Assembly: GCA_003448835.1 (NCBI GenBank)
Contig: DLXM01000377.1
Span: 7,875-20,051 of the forward strand
Source of the DNA: Bacteroidota bacterium
GTDB taxonomy: Bacteria; Bacteroidota; Rhodothermia; Balneolales; HLUCCA01
Direction of reading: 5' to 3'
DNA length: 12,177 nt
Shown here: one piece after another, positions 1-6,729 of the stretch
Layout of the letters: the number at the start of each line of letters is the position of its first letter
How positions within the stretch are numbered: position 1 is the stretch's first letter
Notes under the pieces: model-generated
Seen by the model: only the letters and a program-made list of their open reading frames with translations
Database searches by the model: none
Told to the model about the DNA's origin: nothing
Program-made: the position numbers and the translations under genes

Positions 1-2
1 GA

Positions 3-722
3 GAAAGAATACATAGAACTAGCTCGGAACTAGCCTGGAGCGCATTGGCCGGAATCTTGTTATCACTGCATTTCACTCTGTGGATTGGGTCATTGTTTTT
101 TACATCGATTGCTTCGGCATCAGTTTTAGTCACCATTCATCCTATTATGTTGATAATCGTTGAATCAACATTTCTTAAAAAACGATTTCCCATACTGAGT
201 TGGCTTGGCGTAATTGCAGCTTTTTTAGGGTCTGTACTACTTGGAATATCGGACTCAGGACCCAGTGAAAACTTCTCAAATCCCCTTCTTGGTAATATGA
301 TGGCGATAGTTGCGTCAGTTTTCTTTGTTTTCTACATCCTGATTAGTCAGAAAATCAGGAAGTCTACATCCTGGCTAGATTACGTTTTTACGGTTTATGG
401 ATTTACGGCGTTGGCCACATTAGTTATCGCTATAGTGATGGGCGTAAGTATAAATCAACCATTACCAACCATATTATCAGGGTTTGCATTGGCTATCGGA
501 GCATCCATCATTGGGCACGGTTCTATGAACTACGCAGTTAAGTTTATATCGGCTACGTTGTTGTCTACACTTATACTTGCCGAGCCAGTATTTGCAACAT
601 TGCTAGGTGTCGCAATATTTGGTGAAATACCAGCGTTTTGGTCAATAACCTCAATGATAATAATCATGTCGGGAATATTTATGACGTGGTATGGTCGTCG
701 AGGTGGATCTACGTCCAATTAA
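3..722 (+). CDS. EamA-family (DMT superfamily) transporter, 5' end cut by window edge
   Basis: This is a polytopic inner-membrane protein of the drug/metabolite transporter superfamily; substrate cannot be inferred. The reading frame is open back to base 3, so the gene starts upstream of the window; 239 residues are visible. A TTG at 45 lies in frame but would cut through a transmembrane helix, so I do not take it as the start. The visible part has about eight hydrophobic helices. It includes the end of the first EamA repeat (a segment like 'SASVLVTIHPI' followed by a 'KKRFPILSWLGV' loop) and a complete second repeat starting near 'GNMMAIVASVFFVFYI'. Family members are usually near 300 residues, so about 55-60 N-terminal residues are missing. 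The C-terminus ends in a basic tail (WYGRRGG). No partner gene is visible. The family call is firm; the function is unknown. Confidence 0.9.
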   Translation, partial: ERIHRTSSELAWSALAGILLSLHFTLWIGSLFFTSIASASVLVTIHPIMLIIVESTFLKKRFPILSWLGVIAAFLGSVLLGISDSGPSENFSNPLLGNMMAIVASVFFVFYILISQKIRKSTSWLDYVFTVYGFTALATLVIAIVMGVSINQPLPTILSGFALAIGASIIGHGSMNYAVKFISATLLSTLILAEPVFATLLGVAIFGEIPAFWSITSMIIIMSGIFMTWYGRRGGSTSN

Positions 723-935
723 TAAGTGCAATATTCAACATTTATGAAATATTAGAATCTACTAATGATCGATGCCCGGGAAGGTGAAATGAATGGTAAA
801 TCAGAAAAATTGGTTATCTTTAGTATTAACTAGGTTATGAACAAAACATGTTGTCACCAGTTACACAAAAATAACGGATAAATTAGCTTTAAACCGTATT
901 CCGAGCAGTAAATGAGGGCTTTAAACACAATTAAA

Positions 936-964
936 TTGGCACCGTAAGGTCACCGATTTTTAAA
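936..964 (+). promoter_or_regulatory. Candidate sigma70-like promoter of the lytic transglycosylase gene
   Basis: TTGGCA (936-941), a 17-bp spacer and TTTAAA (959-964, four of six consensus positions) give a plausible housekeeping promoter. Transcription would start near 971, leaving a leader of about 39 nt before the ATG at 1010. The rest of the 723-1009 gap holds nothing else I can call. This is prediction by eye only. Confidence 0.35.
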
Positions 965-1009
965 ACGGGGCGGATATTACCCTCACCCCATCCACCAAAA
1001 AAATACTGC

Positions 1010-2518
1010 ATGATTCCAAATAATTACAGGTTAACTATAGTAATTGCTACAGTCATGATCATCGTGGGCATACTTTTGTCATTTAAGTACTACAACAATG
1101 CCCAACTCGATGAAATAATCCTGCAATACGAAGAACCAGTTAATGCCGACTTCGCCACAATCGAAGAACGCGGTTCAATTCGTCTCATAACACGATATAG
1201 TTCTGTGTCTTATTTCTTGCACCACGGACTCGAGCGTGGTTTTGAATACGAGTTTTTGAAAGAGTTCGCCAATGAGTACGGACTCCGTGTGGAAGTTGTG
1301 ATACCAGCTGAAGGCGAAGATCCAATTGACGTTTTAAATCGTGGAGATGGTGATGTTATCGCGCAAAACTACTCTATTACGCCTAAACGCGCCAGATTTA
1401 TTGAGTTCTCGGAGCCTTATAATTTGGTGGATCAGATTTTAGTGCTTCCGTCACACATGGAAGGATTTTATCCAGCAGTGGATTCACTTAAAGGATTAAC
1501 AGTATCTGTGCGACGCGGCAGCTCTTATTATTACACGCTGCGAGAGCTCCAAAAAAGAGGAGTTGATGTAAATATCGACATCGTTCCGGAACATCTTGAT
1601 ACTGAAGGATTGATTAACGCGGTTGCTAATGGTGATATAGAGGCAACAATCGCTGATGATAATCTGTTTAACGCGGCCTCATTATATGTCAAAGGGATCA
1701 GTCAGGGTCCAGCTTTGAGTACGCGCGATGTTATAGCCTGGGGAATTCGACAAAATGCCGTTGAACTAAAAGAGAAAATGGATGATTTCATCGTATCTCA
1801 TTTTAGATTCAGTGAAGAAGATGGTGAAGTAAAACGATCAATGGTTCTAAATATGCTTCGACATCGTTATTTCGAAAATGAAATTATGGTCCATCGTTTC
1901 AGGTCACCTGTTGCAGATACCAAATATGCCGGAATGTTATCACCTTATGATGCTTTGGTCCAGCCAATTGCCGATGAAATGGGTGTTGATTGGAAACTGA
2001 TCGTGGCTATTATGGCCCAGGAATCACAGTTTGATCCTTATGCTGAAAGTTGGGCTGGCGCAGTCGGACTGATGCAGGTTTTACCTCGTTTCTCAGAAAT
2101 CGCCGATTATGAATTATATGATGAGGAAGTGAATGTCCGCGAAGGTGTTCGAATTCTTAAAGAACACTTAGATCACTACGCCTATCTGGATTCGACTAAC
2201 CAAATTCAATTAGCATTAGCTACTTATAACTCCGGAATGGGACATATTGCCGATGCCCGAAGAATTGCAATTGACCACAACAAAGATCCGAATAGTTGGG
2301 AATCTGTTGAAGATGGGTTGATGAAACTTATGCATCGCGAATATTATATGAATGCGCGATATGGATTTGCCCGTGGTATCGAAACGTCGAATTATGTACG
2401 TGACGTCATGAATCGGTATCGTATGTACGATACTATTGTTTCACTAGCCCAACAGCAGGAAACTCAAAAACGACAAGGGTGGACCTTCGGGTATACTGGC
2501 CTTTCACTACGAAACTAG
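1010..2518 (+). CDS. mltF: MltF-type membrane-bound lytic murein transglycosylase
   Basis: This enzyme cleaves the MurNAc-GlcNAc bond of peptidoglycan non-hydrolytically, leaving 1,6-anhydromuropeptides, and acts on the periplasmic side of a membrane. The 502 residues match the MltF layout and usual length (E. coli about 518). Residues 8-24 form an N-terminal hydrophobic signal/anchor with no lipobox Cys. About 53-275 is a solute-binding-protein family 3 domain (motifs 'GDVIAQNYSITPKRARFIEFSEPY' region and 'RRGSSYYY'). About 313-475 is an SLT lysozyme-like domain. In that domain the likely catalytic Glu is E338 in 'AQESQFDP', followed by 'AVGLMQVLP' (351-359) and 'LATYNSGMGHI' (403-413), the typical substrate-cleft motifs. 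The ATG at 1010 has no clear Shine-Dalgarno, as is usual in Bacteroidota. Its TAG shares four bases (CTAG) with the stop of the convergent phosphatase gene. Function is well supported; the physiological role is inferred. Confidence 0.92.
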   Translation: MIPNNYRLTIVIATVMIIVGILLSFKYYNNAQLDEIILQYEEPVNADFATIEERGSIRLITRYSSVSYFLHHGLERGFEYEFLKEFANEYGLRVEVVIPAEGEDPIDVLNRGDGDVIAQNYSITPKRARFIEFSEPYNLVDQILVLPSHMEGFYPAVDSLKGLTVSVRRGSSYYYTLRELQKRGVDVNIDIVPEHLDTEGLINAVANGDIEATIADDNLFNAASLYVKGISQGPALSTRDVIAWGIRQNAVELKEKMDDFIVSHFRFSEEDGEVKRSMVLNMLRHRYFENEIMVHRFRSPVADTKYAGMLSPYDALVQPIADEMGVDWKLIVAIMAQESQFDPYAESWAGAVGLMQVLPRFSEIADYELYDEEVNVREGVRILKEHLDHYAYLDSTNQIQLALATYNSGMGHIADARRIAIDHNKDPNSWESVEDGLMKLMHREYYMNARYGFARGIETSNYVRDVMNRYRMYDTIVSLAQQQETQKRQGWTFGYTGLSLRN

Positions 2519-4245
2519 TCTTTTTTCAGGACTAGCATCGTGATATCGTCGTTGTAGTTATTGTTCGTGAATTTTTTCACGTCGGCAAGTACGGCGTCCA
2601 TCACACCTCCGGCATCGAGAGCTCTATTCTTGATGATACATTCGTTTAATCGCTCTTCACCATATTCTTCTTCGAATTCGTTCATGGCTTCTGTCACGCC
2701 ATCCGTATACATAACAATGATGTCGTTTTTGACTAATTTGATTGATGAACTTTTGTAAGGAATTAATGTTGGCATCGCTCCCAAAAGAACGCCACCATCC
2801 GACAAAATCGTAGTTTTACTATTCCCATCCCGTAGCATACTGGGCGGATTATGTCCGGCATTTACGTAATGAAATTCATCCGTATTGATATCGAACCATC
2901 CCCAGAAAAAACTGATGAATTTATCACTTGGGGTATTATGATATATGATATCGTTAATTTTGCCAGTTGCATACGATAATGACTCGGTAAGTGGTGTCAA
3001 TACCTGTAACATCGCCTGAAGATTAGCCATCAATAAAGAGGCTGGAATCCCTTTTCCGGTGACATCCGCAATAGCCAGATAAAGCTGATTATCGTGATGG
3101 ATTACATCATAATAATCGCCACCTACCTGCTGACTCGATACATTCGAAGCTGCGATGTCGAGTCCGTCATAACTGTTTATCGAATCCGGAAGCAATTTTT
3201 CCTGAATGGTACGCGCAATTGTGAGTTCTTCTTCAAGGCGTTCTTTCTCGATGCGTTCATCCAGCAGATACGTCTTTTGGATGGATAACATCGCCAAATT
3301 TCCGAGTGAACTAAGAAAGTTGAAATCAGATGGTTCGTAGGTTTCGTTTGTGGCGCGTTTACCCACACCTAAAATGGCAACATCATCTTGTAAATCGAGT
3401 CGGATTAGTGCTGCGATGCCGTTTTTTTCAATTGATTCAAATCTCTGTCGATGTGAATCGCCGGTACGAGTGACTGTATGATTCAATTTTAGCATTTCGA
3501 CCATTTCGTTTGGCGCGATGGTGCCTTTCATTCCGCTATGTACCACCAGTTCGGGTTCTGAACCTTTTCGGTGCAACAACAAGAAGAATGTTCGGATGAA
3601 CATCTGTCCGAGCAATGCGAATTTGAAAATTTTCAGGATGGGTTCGAGATCGACATTGGCGTTAAATTCTTTACTGAGATCAAACAGCGTGTGAATTTCC
3701 TGAATGCGTCGGTCCAACTGGAGATTTGTGTTTTTTAGCTGACGAACCAGAATCGAATTAGAAACAGCTACTGCAGATATATTGACCAGGTTTTCGATGA
3801 ACTCAAGTTCGCGATCAGAAAATTCTTGTTTGTTCGCTTTAGCTCCCATGCACAAATACCCAATGTGCTCGGCAGAGGTGCGTAAATTAAATATGACACA
3901 CAGTTCATTTTCCTCGAAAAGCCCGGGTAAAGTCCCGTCATTATCACGTGCTGAATAAATAATCGATTTTTTTTGAAGCTTTTCGCTTAGATCGAGGTAA
4001 ATCTGTTGTCCTTCGAAAAGTCCGGTTTTGCCCTTGTTTTTCGAAACTTCGTAAACCTGTTCGGTCTTGTTCCAGAGTAAGATTGCAGACTTGGTGCAGA
4101 AAAGCTTACCCATAGATATCAGCAACAGATTATTGAGTACGAAATCGAGATCATGGGACTCAATAAGCATTCTACTCGTATCGAGCAGTGTTTTCAGCTC
4201 AAAGCGAGCATGACGGCTATCAATCTGTTCACTACCGGTATTCAA
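2515..4245 (-). CDS. GAF-domain PP2C/SpoIIE serine phosphatase (RsbU-like), last gene of partner-switch operon
   Basis: This is a predicted cytoplasmic PPM-type phosphatase that dephosphorylates a STAS anti-anti-sigma protein, very likely the one encoded two genes upstream. Of its 576 residues, about 25-165 and 185-325 read as two GAF-like sensor domains with no transmembrane helix. A helical linker of coiled-coil character follows (about 328-352, 'EKERLEEELTIARTIQEKLLP', the signature before SpoIIE domains). The catalytic domain covers about 360-575. Metal-binding motifs are intact: GGDYYD (375-380), ADVTGKG (393-399), NAGHNPP (462-468), YTDGVTEA (513-520) and DDITMLVLK (566-574). The chosen start is a TTG at 4245, 22 nt after the stop of the kinase gene. 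No ATG occurs before Met26, so the exact start is uncertain. Two GAF domains suggest a cytosolic ligand or protein input. The gene ends inside the stop of the convergent mltF-like gene. Confidence 0.9.
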   Translation of the reverse strand: MNTGSEQIDSRHARFELKTLLDTSRMLIESHDLDFVLNNLLLISMGKLFCTKSAILLWNKTEQVYEVSKNKGKTGLFEGQQIYLDLSEKLQKKSIIYSARDNDGTLPGLFEENELCVIFNLRTSAEHIGYLCMGAKANKQEFSDRELEFIENLVNISAVAVSNSILVRQLKNTNLQLDRRIQEIHTLFDLSKEFNANVDLEPILKIFKFALLGQMFIRTFFLLLHRKGSEPELVVHSGMKGTIAPNEMVEMLKLNHTVTRTGDSHRQRFESIEKNGIAALIRLDLQDDVAILGVGKRATNETYEPSDFNFLSSLGNLAMLSIQKTYLLDERIEKERLEEELTIARTIQEKLLPDSINSYDGLDIAASNVSSQQVGGDYYDVIHHDNQLYLAIADVTGKGIPASLLMANLQAMLQVLTPLTESLSYATGKINDIIYHNTPSDKFISFFWGWFDINTDEFHYVNAGHNPPSMLRDGNSKTTILSDGGVLLGAMPTLIPYKSSSIKLVKNDIIVMYTDGVTEAMNEFEEEYGEERLNECIIKNRALDAGGVMDAVLADVKKFTNNNYNDDITMLVLKKD

Positions 4246-4267
4246 AATTCGGGGTGTTCTAACAGGA

Positions 4268-4687
4268 TTAGAGTTTTTTTGACATCACAATTTCGTTCTG
4301 GATGCCTTGCTTGCGATATTCAACCCGATCCATAAGTTTATGGATGAGATAAACACCAACGCCACCACGTTTTCGCAGCATGATGCGTTCTTTGATATTC
4401 GGTTCTGTGTAGGTATCTGGATTAAAACTTCTGCCTTCATCAGCAATTGTGATCAAAAATTCTTGTCCGTTGAATTGAACTTTGATGTTGACCAGTTTAG
4501 ATGGGTCGAAATTATAAGCGTGTTTAATTACATTCGTGTAGGCTTCATCAACAGCTAAACGGATGTCATCTACATCCTCAGGAGTGAATCCGGCTTGATT
4601 TGCATGTTTTCCAACAAAGTTTCTTACATCCGCAATCTGTTCAGTTGATGCGCTTACCAAGATGCTATGTTCTTTGTTTATGGACAC
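4268..4687 (-). CDS. RsbW-like anti-sigma factor / serine kinase (HATPase_c_2)
   Basis: This is a GHKL-type ATPase of the anti-sigma/serine-kinase class. Such proteins bind a target (classically a sigma factor) or, alternatively, phosphorylate a STAS antagonist. The 139 residues are the normal length for the class. The N-box is 'DEAYTNVIKHAY' (47-58, E48 and N52 in the metal/ATP positions), the G1 box is 'DEGRSF' (83-88), and a glycine lid sits at 'RGGVGVYLIHKLMD' (107-120). The start is GTG at 4687; no in-frame ATG is available nearby and there is no clear Shine-Dalgarno. It lies 22 nt after the STAS gene and 22 nt before the phosphatase gene, so all three are almost certainly co-transcribed and act in one circuit. 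No sigma factor is adjacent, so the target is unknown. It could be a non-sigma protein, as in some partner switches. Confidence 0.9.
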   Translation of the reverse strand: MSINKEHSILVSASTEQIADVRNFVGKHANQAGFTPEDVDDIRLAVDEAYTNVIKHAYNFDPSKLVNIKVQFNGQEFLITIADEGRSFNPDTYTEPNIKERIMLRKRGGVGVYLIHKLMDRVEYRKQGIQNEIVMSKKL

Positions 4688-4709
4688 TACCGGTTTGATG
4701 TATAGATGT

Positions 4710-5057
4710 TTAAGAGCTAAATTTATCTATGGCGTCTTTTTCGTCATCGAGTATATCATAAAGCGTGGGAAATCCTAACAGGTCAAAGACATTAAATACC
4801 TTTGGAGACATGTTGGTGAGTTTAATATCGCCGCCTAAAGAACGAACGTCTTCAATGTAAGCCATAAAAACACCGAGTCCGGCACTTGAGATGTATTCTA
4901 ATTTCTGACAATTAACAATAATTCGTTGTCGATTATCGATAATCAGTTTTTTCAGCGAATCTTCAAGATGCGGGGCGGTATGAGCGTCTAATTCACCATC
5001 CAAATCTAGGATGTCGAATTCTTCGATATTTCTGTTTCGAATATTAAAGCTACTCAT
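4710..5057 (-). CDS. STAS-domain anti-anti-sigma factor (RsbV/SpoIIAA-like), first gene of partner-switch operon
   Basis: This is a small cytoplasmic STAS protein. Unphosphorylated, it should sequester the HATPase protein encoded just downstream; phosphorylation by that kinase turns it off and the SpoIIE phosphatase resets it. The 115 residues cover one STAS domain with the typical 'LDGELDAHTAP' first strand/loop (19-29) and the phospho-acceptor motif 'EYISSAGLGVFMAY' (54-67). Aligned to RsbV/SpoIIAA by eye, the acceptor is Ser58, with Ser57 in the place of the usual Asp. The start is ATG at 5057, the only ATG start in the operon. The operon's promoter must lie in 5058-5400. Candidates are a near-palindrome at 5142-5157 and the predicted promoter at 5359-5386, whose transcript would first meet a terminator. 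The role in a sigma-regulating switch is inferred from family and context. Confidence 0.92.
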   Translation of the reverse strand: MSSFNIRNRNIEEFDILDLDGELDAHTAPHLEDSLKKLIIDNRQRIIVNCQKLEYISSAGLGVFMAYIEDVRSLGGDIKLTNMSPKVFNVFDLLGFPTLYDILDDEKDAIDKFSS

Positions 5058-5280
5058 TGTCGATTAATTATTGATTCTGTAATACTGTTATTTTGGATGA
5101 ATATACAACATTACATCGAATGCATGGCAAATTTTCATGCTTACTAAGTACTTGGTACGAATTTTTGATATCAATTCAATCGCAATCTGACCAAGCACAA
5201 ATTTTACGATACGTTGATCCTCGACTAAGGTTTCAAAAAAAATGTTTCTTAAAATTTCAGGTCAAGACAAAATTTTGAGC

Positions 5281-5318
5281 AAAAAATAAGGCGGTGCATG
5301 TATCAGACACACCGCCTT
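5281..5318 (-). terminator. Intrinsic terminator, minus strand
   Basis: A perfect 9-bp GC-rich stem (AAGGCGGTG at 5288-5296 with CACCGCCTT at 5310-5318) can extend by three more pairs across a 2-nt bulge, leaving a 5-nt loop. On the minus strand it is followed by ATTTTTT (5287-5281). On the plus strand the downstream side is only TTTAACT, so termination is expected mainly for leftward transcription. No protein gene lies immediately upstream in that direction, which is what points to a small RNA or leader. Confidence 0.75.
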
Positions 5319-5352
5319 TAACTATTCATCAAGAGAGACGCTACTTGAGCGC
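5281..5352 (-). ncRNA. Predicted small RNA (or attenuated leader of the partner-switch operon)
   Basis: A promoter-like pair at 5359-5386 is followed on the minus strand by about 70 nt of non-coding DNA ending in a strong intrinsic terminator. Near the 5' end is a small hairpin, CGCT-AGCG arms with a 5-nt loop (5339-5351). A single-stranded stretch rich in C and U follows, and then the terminator stem with its U-run. No start codon followed by a sensible frame is present. It does not resemble 6S, SRP, RNase P or tmRNA. There are two readings: a free-standing small RNA, or a terminated leader whose read-through would feed the STAS-kinase-phosphatase operon starting about 225 nt downstream. The sequence alone cannot decide. 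Confidence 0.45.
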
Positions 5353-5358
5353 ATATAC

Positions 5359-5386
5359 ATTATATCAAAAAAATCGTCTATTCCAA
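5359..5386 (-). promoter_or_regulatory. Sigma70-like promoter on the minus strand, upstream of the predicted small RNA
   Basis: Read on the minus strand there is TTGGAA (5386-5381), a 16-bp spacer and a perfect TATAAT (5364-5359). Transcription would begin around 5352. It is the best consensus match I found in the window. Some Bacteroidota use a different -7 element (TAnnTTTG), so use of this promoter assumes a consensus-type housekeeping sigma factor in this lineage. Confidence 0.45.
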
Positions 5387-5590
5387 AGAAAAAAAAGTAA
5401 AAATCAGAATAGATTTTAACGAAATATGGTTGTATTGTTTGGGTTGTTATATCAAAGGTTTAAGGTCGGCCATAATTACCGGCGTCAATGTGTCGTCAAT
5501 AAAGTAGGATTCTATTGCATAATATTGTGATGTCCGTATTTTATGTTAACACCGTGAAATACCTGAAATTTGAAATAGTAGGGGCTCAAA

Positions 5591-6070
5591 ATGAAAGATT
5601 TTAAAAGTATCATCGGGTTAAGCATCTTAGTAATCGTTCTGATTCAAGCATGTGGACCAACAGAAGAAGAATTAAGACAACAAGAACAAGCGCGATTAGA
5701 TTCATTACAGCGTGTTCAAATTGAACAACTTGAGCAGGCCAGAATTGATAGCGTGAATATTGCACAGCAACAAGCTGAACAACAAGCACTTGCAGAAGCT
5801 GAACGACGAAATATTACGTATTCAAGCGAAGGTCCATTCTCTGTGCAGGTCGGTTCCTGGAGGTCTGAGGAAAAAGCAAACGAAATGATAGCGAAGTGGA
5901 AATCCAACGGATTTGAAAATGCCTATTCTGTAATGTTTGGAAGTGAAGAGACCGGTGATGTGTGGTTCAGGGTCAGACTTGGAAACGTAGCTACCATTGC
6001 AGATGCTGAAAAAATTCAGGCTCTCGTAAAAGAAGATTTTGAAATGGATTCCTGGATCGACCAGATTTAG
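5591..6070 (+). CDS. SPOR-domain lipoprotein
   Basis: This is a predicted envelope lipoprotein that binds peptidoglycan; SPOR domains recognise glycan strands stripped of stem peptides, often at division sites. The 159 residues begin with a lipoprotein signal peptide ending in a lipobox 'LIQAC', so the mature lipid-anchored Cys is C21. Residues 25-72 are a Gln/Glu/Ala/Arg-rich charged helix with three 'QxRxDS'-like periods, probably an extended coiled spacer. The SPOR domain covers about 80-157 ('FSVQVGSWRSEEKANEMIAKW' start and 'WFRVRLGNVATIADAEKI' second half). The ATG at 5591 follows an AGGGG about 10 nt upstream, one of the few Shine-Dalgarno-like sites in the window. It stands alone, divergent from the partner-switch operon, and a weak promoter may precede the next gene. 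Whether it acts in division or in general wall maintenance cannot be told. Confidence 0.9.
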   Translation: MKDFKSIIGLSILVIVLIQACGPTEEELRQQEQARLDSLQRVQIEQLEQARIDSVNIAQQQAEQQALAEAERRNITYSSEGPFSVQVGSWRSEEKANEMIAKWKSNGFENAYSVMFGSEETGDVWFRVRLGNVATIADAEKIQALVKEDFEMDSWIDQI

Positions 6071-6071
6071 T

Positions 6072-6099
6072 TTGACGTTCTGTTAACTCTAAGTATATC
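6072..6099 (+). promoter_or_regulatory. Candidate promoter of the MarR gene
   Basis: TTGACG (6072-6077), a 16-bp spacer and TATATC (6094-6099) form a plausible promoter right after the SPOR gene stop. A TTAGA/TCTAA inverted repeat (6100-6104 and 6112-6116) sits over the expected start site. Read by eye, so confidence is low. Confidence 0.35.
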
Positions 6100-6138
6100 T
6101 TAGACTTTGATTCTAACCAGATTAATAGTTATATTTAT

Positions 6139-6150
6139 TTGTTTAAACAA
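6139..6150. promoter_or_regulatory. Perfect 12-bp palindrome upstream of the MarR gene, candidate operator
   Basis: TTGTTTAAACAA is a perfect palindrome, 72 bp before the MarR start codon and inside the presumed 5' untranslated region. An outer inverted repeat AGATTA (6119-6124) / TAATCT (6152-6157) surrounds it. MarR-family dimers commonly bind AT-rich palindromes of about this size in their own promoter region, so autoregulation is a reasonable inference. I know of no published site with this sequence. Confidence 0.4.
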
Positions 6151-6222
6151 GTAATCTAAAATTCATTAGCTGGTTGTGCGGCAAGATTTAGATACTTCGT
6201 CTACATTTAAGAGATACTCACT

Positions 6223-6690
6223 ATGCGACTAGAAGAAGAAATCCAACAATCGACATTCAGAAATGAGCGACAAAAATTGCTTATCAATTTGTTCTACACA
6301 TATAATGTGTTGAGTACAAAAATGCAGGAATTTCTGAAATCCGAATCACTCACCATGCAGCAGTATAATATTTTGCGCATTCTACGTGGACAGCACCCGA
6401 ATCCTGCTACTAATTCGCTTGTCAAGGAGCGCATGTTAGATAAAAACTCGGATGTCACCCGAATTATTGACCGCATGATTCGAGACGGATTGGTATCCAG
6501 GGTGAATTGTGAGGCCGACAGACGCCGGGTGGATATTACAATTACAGAACTTGGCATGCAAAAATTGTCCAGACTGGATCAGCAAGCAGCTGTAATGGAT
6601 GAAATTGGCAACGGTGTGACCGAGGATGAAGCCGTAATTGTGAACACTATGCTTGATAAGCTTCGTACTGGATGTAAATCCACGACCTAA
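6223..6690 (+). CDS. MarR-family transcriptional regulator
   Basis: This is a dimeric winged-helix DNA-binding protein, 155 residues, the normal size for the family. Helices for dimerisation lie at about 10-40 and 112-150. The winged helix-turn-helix covers about 45-110, with a recognition helix 'DKNSDVTRIIDRMIRDGL' (73-90) and a wing carrying the family's D-x-R signature at 'CEADRRRVDITITELG' (96-111). Two cysteines (C96 beside the wing, C151 near the C-terminus) could sense oxidants or electrophiles, but this is speculation. The gene is followed 135 bp later by an MhqD-like hydrolase in the same direction, a pairing that recalls the Bacillus MhqR regulon, where a MarR repressor controls quinone and electrophile detoxification. 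The start is the ATG at 6223 without Shine-Dalgarno. Family assignment is firm; ligand and targets are inferred. Confidence 0.9.
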   Translation: MRLEEEIQQSTFRNERQKLLINLFYTYNVLSTKMQEFLKSESLTMQQYNILRILRGQHPNPATNSLVKERMLDKNSDVTRIIDRMIRDGLVSRVNCEADRRRVDITITELGMQKLSRLDQQAAVMDEIGNGVTEDEAVIVNTMLDKLRTGCKSTT

Positions 6691-6710
6691 ATTAACATTG
6701 ATCTTTTCTC

Positions 6711-6728
6711 TGGGCAACCATTTGCCCA
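6711..6728 (+). terminator. Stem-loop after the MarR gene (weak terminator or processing hairpin)
   Basis: TGGGCAA (6711-6717) and TTGCCCA (6722-6728) form a perfect 7-bp stem with a CCAT tetraloop, 20 bp after the MarR stop. No T-run follows on the plus strand (the next bases are TAATAATAG), so it is a poor intrinsic terminator. It may slow polymerase or protect an mRNA end. Confidence 0.45.
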
Positions 6729-6729
6729 T

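Larger units (their letters stand above)
5058..5590. other. 533-bp intergenic region between divergent genes, with regulatory signals but no protein gene
   Basis: I see no convincing protein-coding frame here. From left to right it holds four things. First is a hairpin with GCATG/CATGC arms (5122-5126 and 5136-5140). Next is a near-palindrome at 5142-5157 whose core AAGTACTT is perfect and where 14 of 16 positions are symmetric; it lies 85 bp upstream of the STAS start and could be an operator. Third is the predicted minus-strand small RNA unit (5281-5386, listed separately). Last are two direct copies of CGTCAAT at 5483-5489 and 5494-5500, 11 bp apart, about 90 bp upstream of the SPOR lipoprotein gene. 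The 11-bp spacing is one helical turn, as seen for some response-regulator sites. None of these has been tested. Confidence 0.5.

Noticed and set aside
45..722. TTG at 45 as the true start of the EamA transporter
   Set aside because: The frame continues upstream to the window edge with plausible residues, and starting here would cut a transmembrane helix and remove about a fifth of the family length.
936..964. A sigma54-type (-24/-12) promoter at TTGGCAC
   Set aside because: The -24-like TGGCAC is present, but the -12 GC element at the required spacing is missing; a sigma70-type reading fits better.
6294..6729. Two minus-strand open frames opposite the MarR gene
   Set aside because: The plus-strand protein has a full, recognisable MarR fold; the opposite frames have no domain and no start context.
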